From positions 795,183-859,182 of the forward strand of contig OX442423.1 of NCBI GenBank assembly GCA_949361645.1: 64,000 bases of DNA. The letters are read 5' to 3'. The position numbers and the translations under genes were made by a program. Positions 46,427-59,026 of the stretch are shown in pieces; position 1 is the stretch's first letter; every line of letters begins with the position of its first letter. Under the pieces are notes generated by a model. That model was not told where the DNA came from. It worked only from the letters and a program-made list of their open reading frames with translations, and searched no databases. This stretch comes from Spongilla lacustris (lineage: Eukaryota; Porifera; Demospongiae; Spongillida; Spongillidae).

Positions 46427-48620
46427 TTAATTGACCTCCTTTTCTGGCTCTGAAGTATCAATGCACACAAAAATGCAAGCAGTGATCACCTGTACAAAAA
46501 GGAACGAAAACGTAAAAATTGAATAACCAGCACAAAGGAATACATGTGAGCGTGTGCCATTGTATGTTTATACTATAACTAGTGCGCACTAGTACGAGGG
46601 GGAAAAGGGAACTGAATTGTAAGGTCATGTTGATTGTAAGGGATAATGAAGTTAACAACTCTAGACTTGATACAAACATGTTTGCTGATGAAACACTCGT
46701 TTTGGACCTCTCCAAAGGACAAGTATTTATGCAATGTAACATTAATCAGTTGTACAAAAAAGGTTATCCTTCGTATAATAGCATTTGCAAAGGACAAGCT
46801 AAAACCTGTTGATCCCACTGCCCAAGTATTCGTATGCATAAAAACTTACAATGAATAGTTGCGATAGGAACATTCCTGTGAATGCCGCTGCAAGTGGAGC
46901 TCCAACGTTCCCACCTGAATAGTGTATTCCCACACCCAAATCAGTTGTGCAATAGCCACCAACTGAAGAGAACACACTTATCAACAGCAGTGTCTACAAG
47001 CTGAGTGAAGGATTCAAATTAATTAATTAAGGATACATTTCAACCAGTTACTGAGGATACAATGACCATCAGAATGCTCCTTCCTATCTTTGTGATCGAG
47101 AGTAGCACTCTAAAAAGACAACTGAGATACATAAATGGACCAGAAACGATGTAGCAATAGTAGGCGAAGAAATTTGGGTGAGTGAAACCCTGCAGATTGC
47201 TTTCACACCTATTGGTAAATGTGCAGGTTTTAATTGCAAATTAATCACATGTACACACTGCGGTTGTGACAAAGCTACATTCACTGCATTGTAAATCAAA
47301 ATGAAAAAAATGAAAAATGAAAAAAAAAAAAAAAAATAGCAAAACCACACCTCAGCACCTTTAGGGTTGGGATGCTAATTGCCTTGGCATTGCACTTTTT
47401 AATTTGGCATACCCTACTTCTTTGTAACGTATTACATCAATAGGGAACTTTCAAGCAATTCAGCATACATTCAGTTTGTAAAGAATATATCCGGCAGAGC
47501 CAGTGGTGAAGTTGGACTACCACGCTATCAATACTAGTGCATGCAGTGGTTGATTACACAATGGTGATTTTTAAAATTCATGGAACTGGTTTGATACTGC
47601 TTTCAGGCTGTATCACATGCAATTTGAATTGTACAGAAGTGTACAGATTTATGATGTTTCAGTCTTGCTTTATGGGAAAAACACACGAGTAGAGAAGAAA
47701 TGAACAGGACTATATACCATCCAGCACAAATAGGTTCTTGATTTTGATTATTCAAATAGACCTAAAATGTCTGCACAAGTTAACTTGTAGCTTTGCAGAA
47801 TTCATCAGCATAGTAGTATAATATTTTATAAAGGGTACCAATTTTGCAATGTAGAATGGGACAATCCCATGCTATAGCCCTTGTTCATGCAGTGCATGGT
47901 GCCCCTCATCCATCACTACTGCTTGACTTATGATAAAATAGTTCCTAATGTTTCCTTCACACTTTCAGTATTGCGGCAAACTTCACTCACCAACTGCTGA
48001 TTGCTTTAGTATCACCGCCGTGCACCAGTTTGCCAAATCCGCCTAGGAATATCACGTATCCAGCAAACGAGAGACCCATGAACATCAAAGCCAACTGAAA
48101 AGAAAAATCAAAACCCGGAGTGGATGTTTGCTATGTACCTGCAACACGTTTTATTTTCCACTACCACTTGACAAATGCCCATAACCAGACCCACAGTAGA
48201 TAACTGTTGTCGTACATTTTTCACCCCGGAATTTAATACAAAAATAGGGCCTGGAATCGAGGCTAGATAAGTAATTACGTCATGGCCGCGAAACTACACA
48301 TGCACCACCAGAGATAATATTATCTCTGGCACCACTGTGTACATGCGTTTGATACATTTGAAATCCCCTCCCCTGACCTCACACGAACGTGCATTCATGT
48401 ACGGATTACTATTAGACCTGGCACTTCTGACCTGTATGTAACATATATGCATTAGAACACTATTGTAACGCCATGACACCACGCGCCACAATGAAACGCT
48501 AATGAAACGCTGATGTCCACACCGTAACTGACTTCATGTCGGCACATTGGATATATGCGAAACTACAGGACTTACTAGTGGAAATATTCCTTTCAGTGCC
48601 AGCATACCCAATTGCGCCAT
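46427..48620 (-). CDS. Small multi-pass membrane protein, unknown family (5 exons)
   Basis: Exons in transcript order: 48576-48620, 47991-48094, 47052-47121, 46850-46993, 46427-46489. All junctions are GT-AG and phases agree (0, 2, 0, 0), giving 141 residues from MAQLGMLALKGIFPL to SEPEKEVN. Three clear hydrophobic helices lie at about residues 13-36 (LALMFMGLSFAGYVIFLGG), 62-86 (SILMVIVSSTLLLISVFSSV) and 103-130 (GAPLAAAFTGMFLSQLFIVI). A Gly/Tyr/Cys-rich loop (GGYCTTDLGVGIHYSGGN) lies between the last two, and the cytosolic tail is short and acidic. I do not recognise the family; MARVEL-like or other small tetraspan proteins are possible. The exon 3 acceptor was chosen because the alternative a few bases further in would create a stop. 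Isolated by introns of 140-870 bp. Confidence 0.55.
48309..48328. mobile_element. 20-bp micro-palindrome with flanking duplication
   Basis: CAGAGATAATATTATCTCTG is a perfect palindrome flanked on both sides by GCACCAC (48302-48308 and 48329-48335). The structure looks like a transposon reduced to its two ends. Confidence 0.6.
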
Positions 48621-49390
48621 TTCGTTCAGATCCTTTAAAAGCAACTGACTGGTATATATAAGAAACACAATCTTCCGTCTTTACTTATATAGGTGTTTTA
48701 GCGTGAAATAATGACGCGTGACCTACAGCAAAGGGCCAGTGATAAAGGTGCCGGTGCACGTGGGCACAAACCGATCAATAGCGTTGAATGAGCGAGTTCA
48801 AAAATCAATACCAGTGATGCACTGGTACTTAAAGATGATATGCATGCACGTAGAATCCGTTACAGCAATACCATGTGACTTCTGGAGCAGCTACTTGCGA
48901 TAGCTGTGTGTGCATCACTAGCGGAACAAAATACAAATTAGCTCCGTAGCTAGAAGAAAACATGCTAACAGTGACACCATTTGTGATGTGCTGCTTTTCG
49001 GAGCTTGCAATGCAGACCTTTATCATCACACGAGGCCATGCAGATCACCTATAGCATCCCTAATCTCACTGTGTTTTTGAATAACTAAACCTCCATTTAT
49101 ACAATCTAAAGCATGTTCAGTGCTGCATCACACAGAGCTGGCAATCGTAGTAATGGTCGAACGATATACACTGAGTCCCGAAATTCACATAGATTACATG
49201 CAAAATGATGTGTATAATAGTTATTATCATTAATAACACCATTAGTTATACAAATAAATGAACAATTATTAACAATGCAAGGTGGGCCAACTCCAATTTC
49301 AAGGGCGAGGACTGGTCTGGCAAGAATGAAAATGCTATACACGTGCATGTGTGGTATGCAAGATAAGTATAATAATATGTCAGCAATTTT
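48621..49390. other. Upstream region of the small membrane protein gene, no gene seen
   Basis: The promoter of the minus-strand gene should lie at its left end. A TATATAAG motif at 48653-48660, about 35 bases upstream of the ATG, reads TATATA on either strand and could be a TATA box. Confidence 0.35.
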
Positions 49391-52100
49391 ACCTCACCTA
49401 GAAGATATTGGTTCTTCAGACCCTCATTTTGCCCTCACTCTTCTCCACCATTGTGCTTCCTTTTGCAAATTAATACACCTATAACTAGAGGCAATCCTTC
49501 CACATTGGCGGTTTTAGCCTTGAAGGACTTTGACCTTGTGGTGCTATAACCTCTTTATACAGGCCTGGACATCTCCATAGATATTTGGAAGCAAGCACAA
49601 CTGAGCCCACGTCGAGGAGGCCTAAGATTGCCTGAGCCCACGTAGAGGAGGCCTAGGATTGCCTGAGCCCACAAAGAGAAGGCCTAAGATTGCGCCCCCT
49701 CTCACTCCACACACCCACTGCCTATATCTTATCCCACCACCATCCCTGCTTTATTCAATAACTGCATGTATTCCAACTTCTGAAGCTGTTTCGGTCCATT
49801 CTATACTGTCCAACCCACCTTCACAGTGACACCTTTCTGATGTGTTAGTAGACACACTGTTCACTAGCCTTTACAACTCCATGTCCTGTGCTAACAAAGC
49901 ATCTCTTCTCTAAGTGTCCTCCCCTCATGCCTCTGCCTGGCTCTCAGTTGTCCCTTCCAAAGTCAAAGAACTTCTCCTAATCCCTGTGAGCTCAACAGTG
50001 CAGTCAAATAATCCCCATTCTGGGAACAAAGACATTCCTCAGAGTTGACCACTATGCCGGCCATGTAACTAATTGCCATAACCTGTTGCACAATGCAGCC
50101 TATGAGGCTTGCTGCCAGGTAACCCTGTCAGTTTGCTTGGAAGCAAGTGGTGGTTTAGATAAGGACAAGGCTTGCACCCACCCAGCTGATATTTTAGTTT
50201 CACATACCAATGGTTCTGCTGGTGCTGCATATGTTAATTCATCAATTATTTTGGAAGCATGGGAGTTTCAGCAGGTACAGCAGCCAATGCATCTGAAGTG
50301 TGAAAGCACTTCAAGTACGATGTTAACTGAGTGCTCTGAACTAGGGTCCCTTAGCCATGGTGACATATGGAGCATGGGGAGCTGTAGCATTAGAAAAAAA
50401 CCAAAGCGGGCCACAACCTTGTCCAACTTGTATCATTCTCATCCAGTCCAATGCCAGAGCAGGGCCATAATGGTGAGATTCCTGATGCTAGTTACTGGAC
50501 ATCGAGAACATCTAATCCTACTTTGTGTGTAATCTTAAGAGTAATCTCATTATTATTTATATAGTGGTTAATTATTACTATCATCATTATTATTATTATT
50601 AAAAATAAAAACAACTCCAAGGACCAACACCAATACAACCCATGTCATCTGCCATGACCATTGATATCATGGCAATCCTAACGTCCTTTTCTAAATTGAC
50701 AGATGTGAGTCCTACTGACTTGAGGGCTCAACATCTTTTAGCTTTTAGATGTGGCTAAAGTCCCATTGCCTACTTCCTTGTGGCATGTTGTAAATCTTCT
50801 TGCTGCTGGCAAGGCACCAAAAGAGATGTCCATTTATCTTTCTGGTGCGTCTATCAAAGCAAATTGTCCTCCTAATGTCAGACCAATCCCAGTAGGTGAA
50901 GTGCTTAGAAGGCTTACTAGTAAATATATGCGTCCAATTTGGGGTGGCCAGCCCATGAGGGGCTGAAACAAATTGTACATTGACTAAGGTGCTGCATTGA
51001 AGACCATTAATTGGGCAGACAACAACTTCGTGATGCTCAAAGTTGACATGACCAATGCCTTCAACCTAATTTCAAGGCATGCTGTGCTGGATGAATATGC
51101 CCAGTGTTTCCCAGAGTTACTCACTTGGACTTCATGGTGCTATGGTCAGCATCCGACCCATTTTGTGGCATTCACTTGGGTCACTTAAATCTCAAGCTGG
51201 AGTACGGCAAGGTGATCCACTAGGCCCCTTTATGTTTTCTCTAGTTCTCCAAAAGATAATGACCACCATTCACACTGATGAGGCATGTGCTGGATTACTG
51301 AACAATGTTTGGTATTTGGATGAATGATGGATCAATCTGAATGGCAGGTGAATCTTCATCAGTGTTGAGAGCACTATATAGCCATACAGGTTCAACGTCC
51401 CTCCGCATTGGGATTCTATATCAATCCCAAGAAATGTGAATTATTTGGTGTTGGTTACCTGTCATCATTCCCTCCATCCATACAACATAGAAATCAAGTC
51501 CTGGGAGCACCGATTAGTGATGCTGAATTTTGCAAACAATTCTTCTATGATAAACATCGGGCAGCTCTTGCTCTATCTTCAACCACTATTTATAATAATA
51601 ATCTTGGTATACCATAGATCACCCCAAGTTGCTCTTGTCCTGCTGCATCTCTGTTCCAGTTTCTGCAAACTTGTCCACATGCATAGCCAGGGCAGCATCT
51701 CCGCACCTCATCAGTTTTGGGCTCTATGGAGAAGTTTGACACATGTTCGCCATTCTCCCCGTGTCCACTGATGTGAGAAATTTCTTTGACACTATAGGTC
51801 TCCTGTCTCCATATAGTTCTCGTTCCCAAACCCACACCTGCAGCTGGATTGATTACATGCATAGACACTCAATCCAATGGACCTTGCATGGAGCGGCTCT
51901 TTACATGTACGTCTTTGTTTTTTATACCATGCACAACAGTATAAGAAGTCAGTATGGCTTTTCTCATAGCTGTATCGAATTGGATACATGGGTAACCTGT
52001 GCATACAGCTCCTGCACCCTTCTCTGCATGGATGATCTGAAAACTCAGCCTCTACATGTATTCCTGCTGTTAAAAAGGCCATTGAGCTTAGAAGTAGCTG
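49390..52100 (+). pseudogene. Decayed non-LTR retroelement, reverse transcriptase region
   Basis: Discontinuous + strand fragments in family order: an isolated thumb piece (ILPHLEDIGSSDPHFALTLL, 49390-49480), then RT fingers (ANCPPNVRPIPVGEVLRRLT near 50870), palm (VMLKVDMTNAFNLISRHAVL near 51030; GVRQGDPLGPFMFSLVLQK near 51210; VWYLDE then a stop near 51310, where YxDD is expected), and LGAPISDAEFCKQF near 51510. Stops and frameshifts are frequent. The second catalytic aspartate box is damaged. Confidence 0.75.
49601..49693. repeat. Three 31-bp tandem copies
   Basis: Unit starts CTGAGCCCACGTAGAGGAGG and ends ATTGC. Copies at 49601, 49632 and 49663, with three or four substitutions. It lies inside the retroelement debris. 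Confidence 0.85.
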
Positions 52101-52380
52101 GATTTCAAGTCAATTCAAAATGCAATACCTCGCAGGCTGAGGGGTTTGATTACCAGCCCGAGTAATATTATTCGTCAGTTGCAATTGTTTTTTCATCGGC
52201 ATGCCGGCAGTTTTGTGTTGCCACAGGATACATGCATGTATATTGACACATAATGTATGTTTACATAACAGACAAGTTTCTTTGAACTACATATATAACA
52301 GTCTGCATGTATACCGTTTGCTTATAACTCAGTAATACGCACCTTTGTGCAACAAACCGGCCAGACAATAGAATTTGAAC

Positions 52381-53069
52381 TCATTGCATGGTGGGATGCA
52401 AAGGAATTTGCAATAAGTCGGGGTGTGGTGTGTCATCCATATGACAGGCGTAACTCTGCGAATTACATAGCACATTAGCACCGTATGGACGTGTCACTGC
52501 CTCGTAGCACGCCACAAAAAAACAACCTTAACATCCGCGATCCAAATGTTGTGCGTTGTCACGGGGTCACACGACAAGGCAATCACTTTTGTGTTCCTCT
52601 TTTTGAACTCTGGCGTCAGTCTAGCCATCTCGGCAAGCTCTGTCGTGCAGACAGGGGTGAAATCTTCCTGGTGTGAGAACAATATCCCCCAGCTGTGGAG
52701 AGCGAGTGATGCGTGCAAAAATGTCCAAGTCCCACTGATCAATGCAACTCAATATGCCAAAATATGTAGTGCACCTGTCTGCCAGGTAGGGCCGTAAGCG
52801 CTTTTGTGCTAAAAGTTACGTATTCATTGCATAAACGCTGCTGCACTTTAATCGTGCCGAGTGTCATTGATCGGGAGTACGGAATTCAGAAAGCCATGGT
52901 TACGGTCCGGAACATGCATAGTTATCAGTTTTCAGCATGCGCGCGTGCTGAGTGCCGTTTATACACTGTATACTTACCTGTCGCCAAGAAAATCGTGAAA
53001 CGTTATCTTTCCTTCTGTCGTATCCACAGTAAAGTTAGGGAATTCGTCGCCCAGGTTCATCAGCGGCAT
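52381..53069 (-). CDS. Internally deleted peroxiredoxin-6 paralog
   Basis: Exons 52978-53069, 52527-52692 and 52381-52455, about 110 residues. Residues 1-86 nearly match the full gene, including the GDSWG motif and the peroxidatic PVCTTE. The third exon begins like exon 3 of the full copy (SYAC.MDD) but jumps directly to the end of exon 6 ([15 protein letters not shown]) and stops, still in frame. Roughly 750 bp of exons 3-6 and introns are missing. The part lost contains the conserved TCRA arginine and the C-terminal dimer domain, so classical peroxidase activity is unlikely. It may be a pseudogene that has kept its frame by chance. Confidence 0.65.
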
Positions 53070-53289
53070 GATGATTACTTTCTGTTGGCGCGCATGCGCA
53101 CAAATACCGGTAAAAAAAAAAACACACACACACACACACAGAAATTATGTCTTTTCTCAGCTGTCTCGAATCGGATGCATGGGTAACCCGTGCTTAGAGC
53201 TCCTGCATGCATGCATCCTTATCTGGATGATCTGCAAACTCAGCCTCTACATGTATTCCTGCTGTTTGAAAAGGCCATTGAGCTAGAAG

Positions 53290-55280
53290 CAGTGTTGCCG
53301 CGATATATCGCGAAATGCGATATATCGCGATTAAATCCTTATATCGCGAAACGCGATATACGCGATTGATTTTTAGTCATATCGCAAAAAAAACGTGTAC
53401 GGACCTAAACAAAAATATACAGAAACTAGAAACATAAATTTAGAAACGAGCAGAGAATAGGCATACATGCATGTACATGTAGGTATATATCTAGAGTTAA
53501 TGCAGCTTTGAATTTTGCCTTAGAGTGATAGTCATTTGGCCATGCAGCCTTTCAATTGGGATGCATGCGCTACCTTATCTTAATTCTGAAGGATATATTC
53601 TTAGCAGTGGATAATGCCCTTTCGGCAGGTGCTGTCGAAGCAAGATCGAATGCACAAGTACTTGCTTGCTAGCTTAGTTATGGTATGCAAGTACGACATG
53701 ATTCCTCAACCCGGCACAACAATGGATCATATCTTTTCTGAATTTGATTTCAGCTTCCTTTAAGGCATTGTTCCAATTCATCTTTTATGTGCAGCACTGC
53801 AAGTATGAAGGCCAACTATATTCACCCCTATGTGTTTGGTATGACAGTTGAAATTGACTGAGGTCACACGAAAGTTTGTCGCTGATGCAATTTCACTCCT
53901 TTTATGAGTCACATGGTGTGACTCATAAATGGAGTTAAATCACTGATGTAAAATTTCTCCTGTTTCATTTCGCTTTGAACCTCAGTGATATATTTACATT
54001 TTCCGTTTATCTTTGCATGCATAATGATGCATTAAAAGAGCGAGATGACACAATAGTGACCTGCATGCATGTGAGACCGTATGTTCATTAGTTGAATACC
54101 ATATCTATATGGGTGCAGTGAAAATACTTTCAATTAACTAACTCAGCTTGTCAAAAAGGCTTTGTGTAGCGCCACGCATGGACCATGCATGGCGCTACAC
54201 AAGGCTGCACAGTGCATACAAAGATAGATGGATAATGGTCTGGCTGGTACCCTATTATCCTTGAATACCAACATTAAAACAAAGCTGTCTGTTGAATACC
54301 TGCCCTGGTACAATTTTCAAGACACAGTACCCAAACTCTCACTTGGACAGTGGTTCCCTTAGTATCTGTTCAAGTATTTAACCCGGCATTGCCGTACAGC
54401 AGACAAGTCCGTTAGTTTAAATGCTTCATTGGGTTGTAAACATTGAAGCTAATATATAGAGGTGCACTGATGTCAATTGAGTATACATACAAACACTGAA
54501 AATAGGAAAAGGAAACATATCCTGTAAACAACATTGCACCTATAATTGGTAAGGTTTAATATAGGGCTGTTATCCCAAGTGATAATCCTGGATTTTTTTT
54601 TCCTTGTGGTATTAGTGTGAAATCACTTGCGCTTGGTGTGAAAGTCATACCTGATTTGGTGTGCCTATTGGTGTACTAGGATCACACCGCAAAATAGATA
54701 TAGGTGGCCTTTGCACTTTTGTATTTGCTGTGTGGAGTTAGCAGCTACATGTAGAGCCTTAACCAGTCTGGCTAACTTTTCCCTTTTTATGACAGTGCAC
54801 TTGAGCAATTAAATGATCAATACATTTGGCTATATCAGTGCATCGCTGCATGCAGTGTTAGTGCTGCAGCTGCTCTGCTGCCCATGCACTCCTTCCTTCT
54901 TACAGCTGCGCATGCTCATTTAAAATACATTCCACAATATTTAAATAGGTTCATGCATGTACACTCACGTTTGCTGTCTTTCCTTTATACCTCCTACCCA
55001 GCAAGAACGAAGTGCTCTTTTGTGGTACCCAAATTATTCCCATAAGGCACCTTAGAACGCTTTGCGTTCAATGCTCTTGAAATCATCTTTAGAAGGCGGT
55101 TTTTGGAATTTAGATACCTTATCCTACGTGGTAACCATGGCTGTTCACACCAACAATAAATAACTGAGCAATAATTGATCATTATAATCATTTAATTATT
55201 TCGCGATATTTATATCGCGATTAAATGCTCATATCGCGATATAGACGATTAAGGATGGAGTTTATTTCGCGGCAACACTG
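53290..55280. mobile_element. hAT-like non-autonomous transposon, 1991 bp
   Basis: The ends CAGTGTTGCCGCGA and TCGCGGCAACACTG are perfect inverted repeats, flanked by a perfect 8-bp duplication GCTAGAAG (53282-53289 and 55281-55288). Both features are typical of hAT elements. Subterminal regions repeat CGATATATCGCG-type palindromes. Interior hairpins lie at 53910-53938 (TATGAGTCACA/TGTGACTCATA) and 54162-54207 (TTGTGTAGCGCCA/TGGCGCTACACAA). No transposase ORF is visible. The sister duplicate has an uninterrupted site near 52075. Confidence 0.88.
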
Positions 55281-55622
55281 GCTAGAAGTATAGCATTATC
55301 TGTTCTCTCTAACTCGTAAGTTAGTTAACTTGACATGATCTCTATATTTTTTATATAAGGAATGTAAGCCCCTCATTCGCAGGCTGAGGGGTTTAATTGA
55401 TTACCAGCCCGAGTAATATTATTTGTTGATTTTTCGTCGGCTTGCCGCGGCTGTTTTGCGTTGCATGCATGTATTGACACATAATGTATGTTTACATAAT
55501 AAAGTCAAGTTTCTTAAAACTACACTGATATATAACAGTCAACATGTATGCCGTTTGCTTGTTTACATCAGTTGTAACTGATACGCACCTTTGTGCAACA
55601 AACCAGACAATAAAATTTGAAC

Positions 55623-57077
55623 TCATTGTGCATGCATGGTGGGATGCAAAGGAATTTGCAGTAAGTCGGGGTGTGGTGTGAAGCGCATGTATTCCTTTCC
55701 AGAAGGCACCGCTATAAACTCCATTCCTTTCGGAAACAGTTCAACAGCGTCTTCATGACTAACCGATGGCAAAATCATACACATTTCGCCAGGCTGCGTG
55801 AGCATCAAAAGGAAAAAGTCAGAACCAAGTCGATCCAATATTGTGTAGGCTCACCTTCCAATTGGCAGGTGTTGCAACTTTCTTGCAAGCTGCAAGTTGC
55901 AGGGAGTCAATTACTCTAAGAACTTCACTGCAGTGCATGGAGACAGGCGTGGGAGTCATGTGACAGGTGCCTAACAGTTTACTACATGCAGGGATATATA
56001 ATGGGTGCATGATTAACTTAATTTTCAGTTAGTTTTTATTTTTATTGTTAAACTCTTGCATAGGTTGACGTTCGGTGAGAGCATAAGAGAAGTATAGTAA
56101 AAGTCATGCAGTGACGTTAATACATGTACATGTATGCATGGCTTTTGTAACACACACTTGAACTTACTCAAAATTTCGTCCAGTTGTGGCGGGATAAAGC
56201 AGTGATAACTTTAACCGTTTTTCAGGGTCGATAATGAACACCTATATATAGTTCAATTGACACGTATTCAATAGGCCTATTTATGTTCTGGCACGTATAC
56301 ATATATATATATAGCATTACTTACAGCTCGACAAGTCTGAGGTATTCCAGACCTATCCTTTGCCACGGGGTCAATCATACCAAGTTGGACTGCAAGGTCC
56401 CTGTTCGGGTCAGCGATGAGAGGGTAAGGCCACTTGTCATCCGTATAACAGGCGTAACTCTGCGTACATAGCACATTAGCACTGTGTGGAAGTGTCAAAA
56501 CCGCACAACGCGCCACAAAAAAATCAAAACCTTAATGTCCGCGATCCAAATGTTGTGCGTTGTCACGGGGTCACACGACAAGGCAATCACTTTTGTGTTC
56601 CTCTTTTTGAACTCTGGCGTCAGTCTAGCCATCTCGGCAAGCTCTGTCGTGCAGACAGGAGTGAAATCTGCTGGATGCGAGAACAATATCCCCCAGCTGT
56701 GGAGAGCGATTGATACCGGCGTGCAAAAATGTCCAAGTATCACTGATCAATGAAACAATTCAGTATGCCAAAATATCTAGTGCATCTCGCATAAACGCTG
56801 CTGGACTGGAATCATGCTGCACGGAGTGCCATTTCTACGCGATTCCAAAAGCCTTAATGGTTACAGACCAGAGGAACACGAGTTCCCCCCCCCCCCCCCC
56901 CTCCCCCCCCCCCCCCCCCGGATGGGGGTGAAGGGGGCGTGTGTGCGTGTATGCACATTGCTGAGTAACGCTTCCTAGTACTTACCTGTCGCCGAGAAAG
57001 TCGTGAAACGTTATCTTTCCGTCTGTCGTATCCACAGTAAAGTTTGGGAATTCATCGCCCAGGTTCATCAGAGGCAT
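55623..57077 (-). CDS. Peroxiredoxin-6 (1-Cys peroxiredoxin), full length, six exons
   Basis: Exons: 56986-57077, 56531-56696, 56325-56459, 56168-56241, 55855-55927, 55623-55793; all phases agree; 236 residues. It reduces peroxides and phospholipid hydroperoxides in the cytosol. Visible features: peroxidatic Cys46 in [15 protein letters not shown]; the conserved arginine in GIPQTCRA; the signature [20 protein letters not shown]; a C-terminal domain starting [13 protein letters not shown]; and the lipase-type motif GDSWG (Ser31, with His25 upstream) that underlies phospholipase A2 activity in vertebrate PRDX6. The length is slightly above the usual 224 because of a tail ending [10 protein letters not shown]. 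The exon 2 donor is weak (AAG/GTTTTG) in both duplicates. Confidence 0.92.
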
Positions 57078-57562
57078 GATAAATATTTTCTGTAGCCGCG
57101 CATGCGCACAAATACCTGTAAACAAAACAAAATTTAAAAAAAAAAAATTAAAAAGTGTGAAGTTGAGAATCCTTAGAATACAATACCTTGCATGAATAGT
57201 CCAGACGCTACAGCAATACGATTTTAAGCAGCCGGGGAAAAAAAGTGCTAGATAAGTCAATAATTGAAGATACCGCAGCGCAGTGATGATAAACACCGAT
57301 CGTAGCCTTCCGGCAGTAGTGACGTCACGAGAAATCACCCCATTTGTAGTGGCATGTCAATTTACGGAGATTTAATTTACGGATTGTGGTTGGTTTGTTT
57401 GTTTGTTTTTTTTTTTGGTGAATACCGAGGTGAATACTAACAAGTACACCCTTTTAAGCAGTTGCGTTAGCTCACATGAAATAAAGTTCAAAGTGTGCAC
57501 TCATAGCATAAATAGGACCGTACGTCAGATTAATCTAATAATACGGAGCTTGTTGTAGCACA

Positions 57563-58990
57563 GTGTACAGTATTATCGAAAAAGACATGTTTAACTTGCT
57601 GAACAGCTGCGTAGCCTCTCTACGCGATCCTTTCCTCGTGAGGAGAATTCAGGAAGCGTTTGGCGTGAGAGAAATAAGGAAGACGGCCGCTGGTATCCAG
57701 ACCAACGAGAAGGACCACGGGAAAGGCGACTGGTCGGTGTCGAAGGCGATAAAGGTGAGGAGAAGGCTGAAGTCTCCTTCAAACTCCACCACCCCAGGAT
57801 CGTCACCAGAACCTCCCGACATCGAGTGCGAATGCATCTCATTCATCGACGTGTATTTCAGAATCGCCAAAGAGTTTGGCTACGAACCGTTCTACATAAC
57901 GTTTTTCCCGATATTGTTCTGGAACGTGGACAGCTACGTGGCTCGTCACGCAGTGTTCATGTGGTGTGCGTCCATGTACATAGGGCAGGCCACCAAGGCT
58001 CTGGTGCGATGGAAGAGGCCCGCATGCCCTCCCGCCATTCGACTGGAACAGAACAGCAACTTGGAGACCGAGTACGGATTTCCATCGACGCACGCTATCG
58101 TTTCGACCACAGTTCCGTTCTACTGCCTGTACATGTGCTACGAGCGATACAATGTAAGTTAGTGTGCGGAACGTTAGCTACAGGGAGGCATGCAACATCA
58201 CCACACATTGCGGCTTATCCCTCCCCCCTCAGTTCCCTCTTGTCATCGGGTTAATGATCGCCGTCACGTGGTGGATGTCTGTATGTCTCAGCAGGCTGTA
58301 CCTCGGAGTCCACACAGTCATGGTATGACCAGGGTAAACACATGCACTGAATAGAGTGCAGCATTCATCTATTTAGGTGGTTGGTATAAATACATTTGTG
58401 TTCATTCATTTTTTTCTTCCTTTTTTGGTTGTTAGGACATCATTGGAGGGATGGCCATATCATTGTTAGTGCTGGCCCTCGGGATACCATTCATCACCAT
58501 GATCGATAACTTCATATACCACTCCCCCTTGGCTGCTCCGGCCGGCCTCCTATTGGTGGTCCTGCTCCTCTATGTGTATCCAGTGGACCCCCTCAATTGG
58601 TCCATGGATAGAGGGGATACCGCTGCAATTCTGGGCAGTGTGTACGGTGTGTACCTGGCCTCCATTGTTCAGGGACAGTCCCCGGACAATCTGGACCATG
58701 GTCCCTTCCAGGTGGTGGTGCCCAGCCTGGCCGTGGTTGGCATGGGAACCGTCAGGTTTGTGATTGGCATCCTCCTCCTCCTCCCGACGCGATTCGTCAT
58801 GAAGCTGCTCTGCTTCAGACTTCTTCCTGCCATCATGCCTACCCATGGTGTGGATGATGTGGTCAGGAGGCCATTGGTAGAGCTCCCTTACAAGATAATA
58901 ACTTATGGAGCCATAGGGTTTAATGCCATATACTTAGTACCTGTTTTTTTCGACATCTGCAATATCAATAGATTTGATCTATTGGTATAG
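57563..58990 (+). CDS. Sphingosine-1-phosphate phosphatase (SGPP-like), three exons
   Basis: Exons 57563-58153, 58233-58322 and 58436-58990, phase 0 throughout, 411 residues (403 if the second ATG at 57587 is used). An ER membrane lipid phosphatase of the PAP2/LPP superfamily that dephosphorylates sphingosine-1-phosphate, a signalling lipid. The catalytic motifs are complete: KALVRWKRP (Lys/Arg-Pro near 146-153), PSTHA (174-178; SGPPs use PSTHA where LPPs use PSGH) and SRLYLGVHTVMD (217-228, His224 and Asp228). About eight hydrophobic segments follow. The N-terminal 85 residues are polar and basic. Neighbours: peroxiredoxin-6 divergent on the left (starts 486 bp apart), and a damaged duplicate on the right. 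Confidence 0.9.
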
Positions 58991-59020
58991 TAAGTGTGTG
59001 TATTCCCTGCAATTTTTTAA

Positions 59021-59026
59021 AATAAA
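59021..59026 (+). promoter_or_regulatory. Polyadenylation signal of the SGPP-like gene
   Basis: AATAAA about 31 nt after the stop codon at 58990. The duplicate copy keeps the same motif at 62999-63004. Confidence 0.6.

Larger units (their letters stand above)
51930..57110. repeat. Tandem segmental duplication carrying the peroxiredoxin genes
   Basis: Copy 1 (about 51930-53110) and copy 2 (about 53140-57110) share ordered landmarks: CTACATGTATTCCTGCTGTT, AAGGCCATTGAGC, CGCAGGCTGAGGGGTTT, ACACATAATGTATGTTTACA, GTGGGATGCAAAGGAATTTG, then peroxiredoxin exons. Copy 1 lacks about 750 bp inside the gene. Copy 2 carries the hAT-like insertion. Confidence 0.85.

Noticed and set aside
57591..58093. 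Antisense and frame-shifted ORFs over SGPP exon 1
   Set aside because: Shadow frames; the sense frame carries all catalytic motifs.
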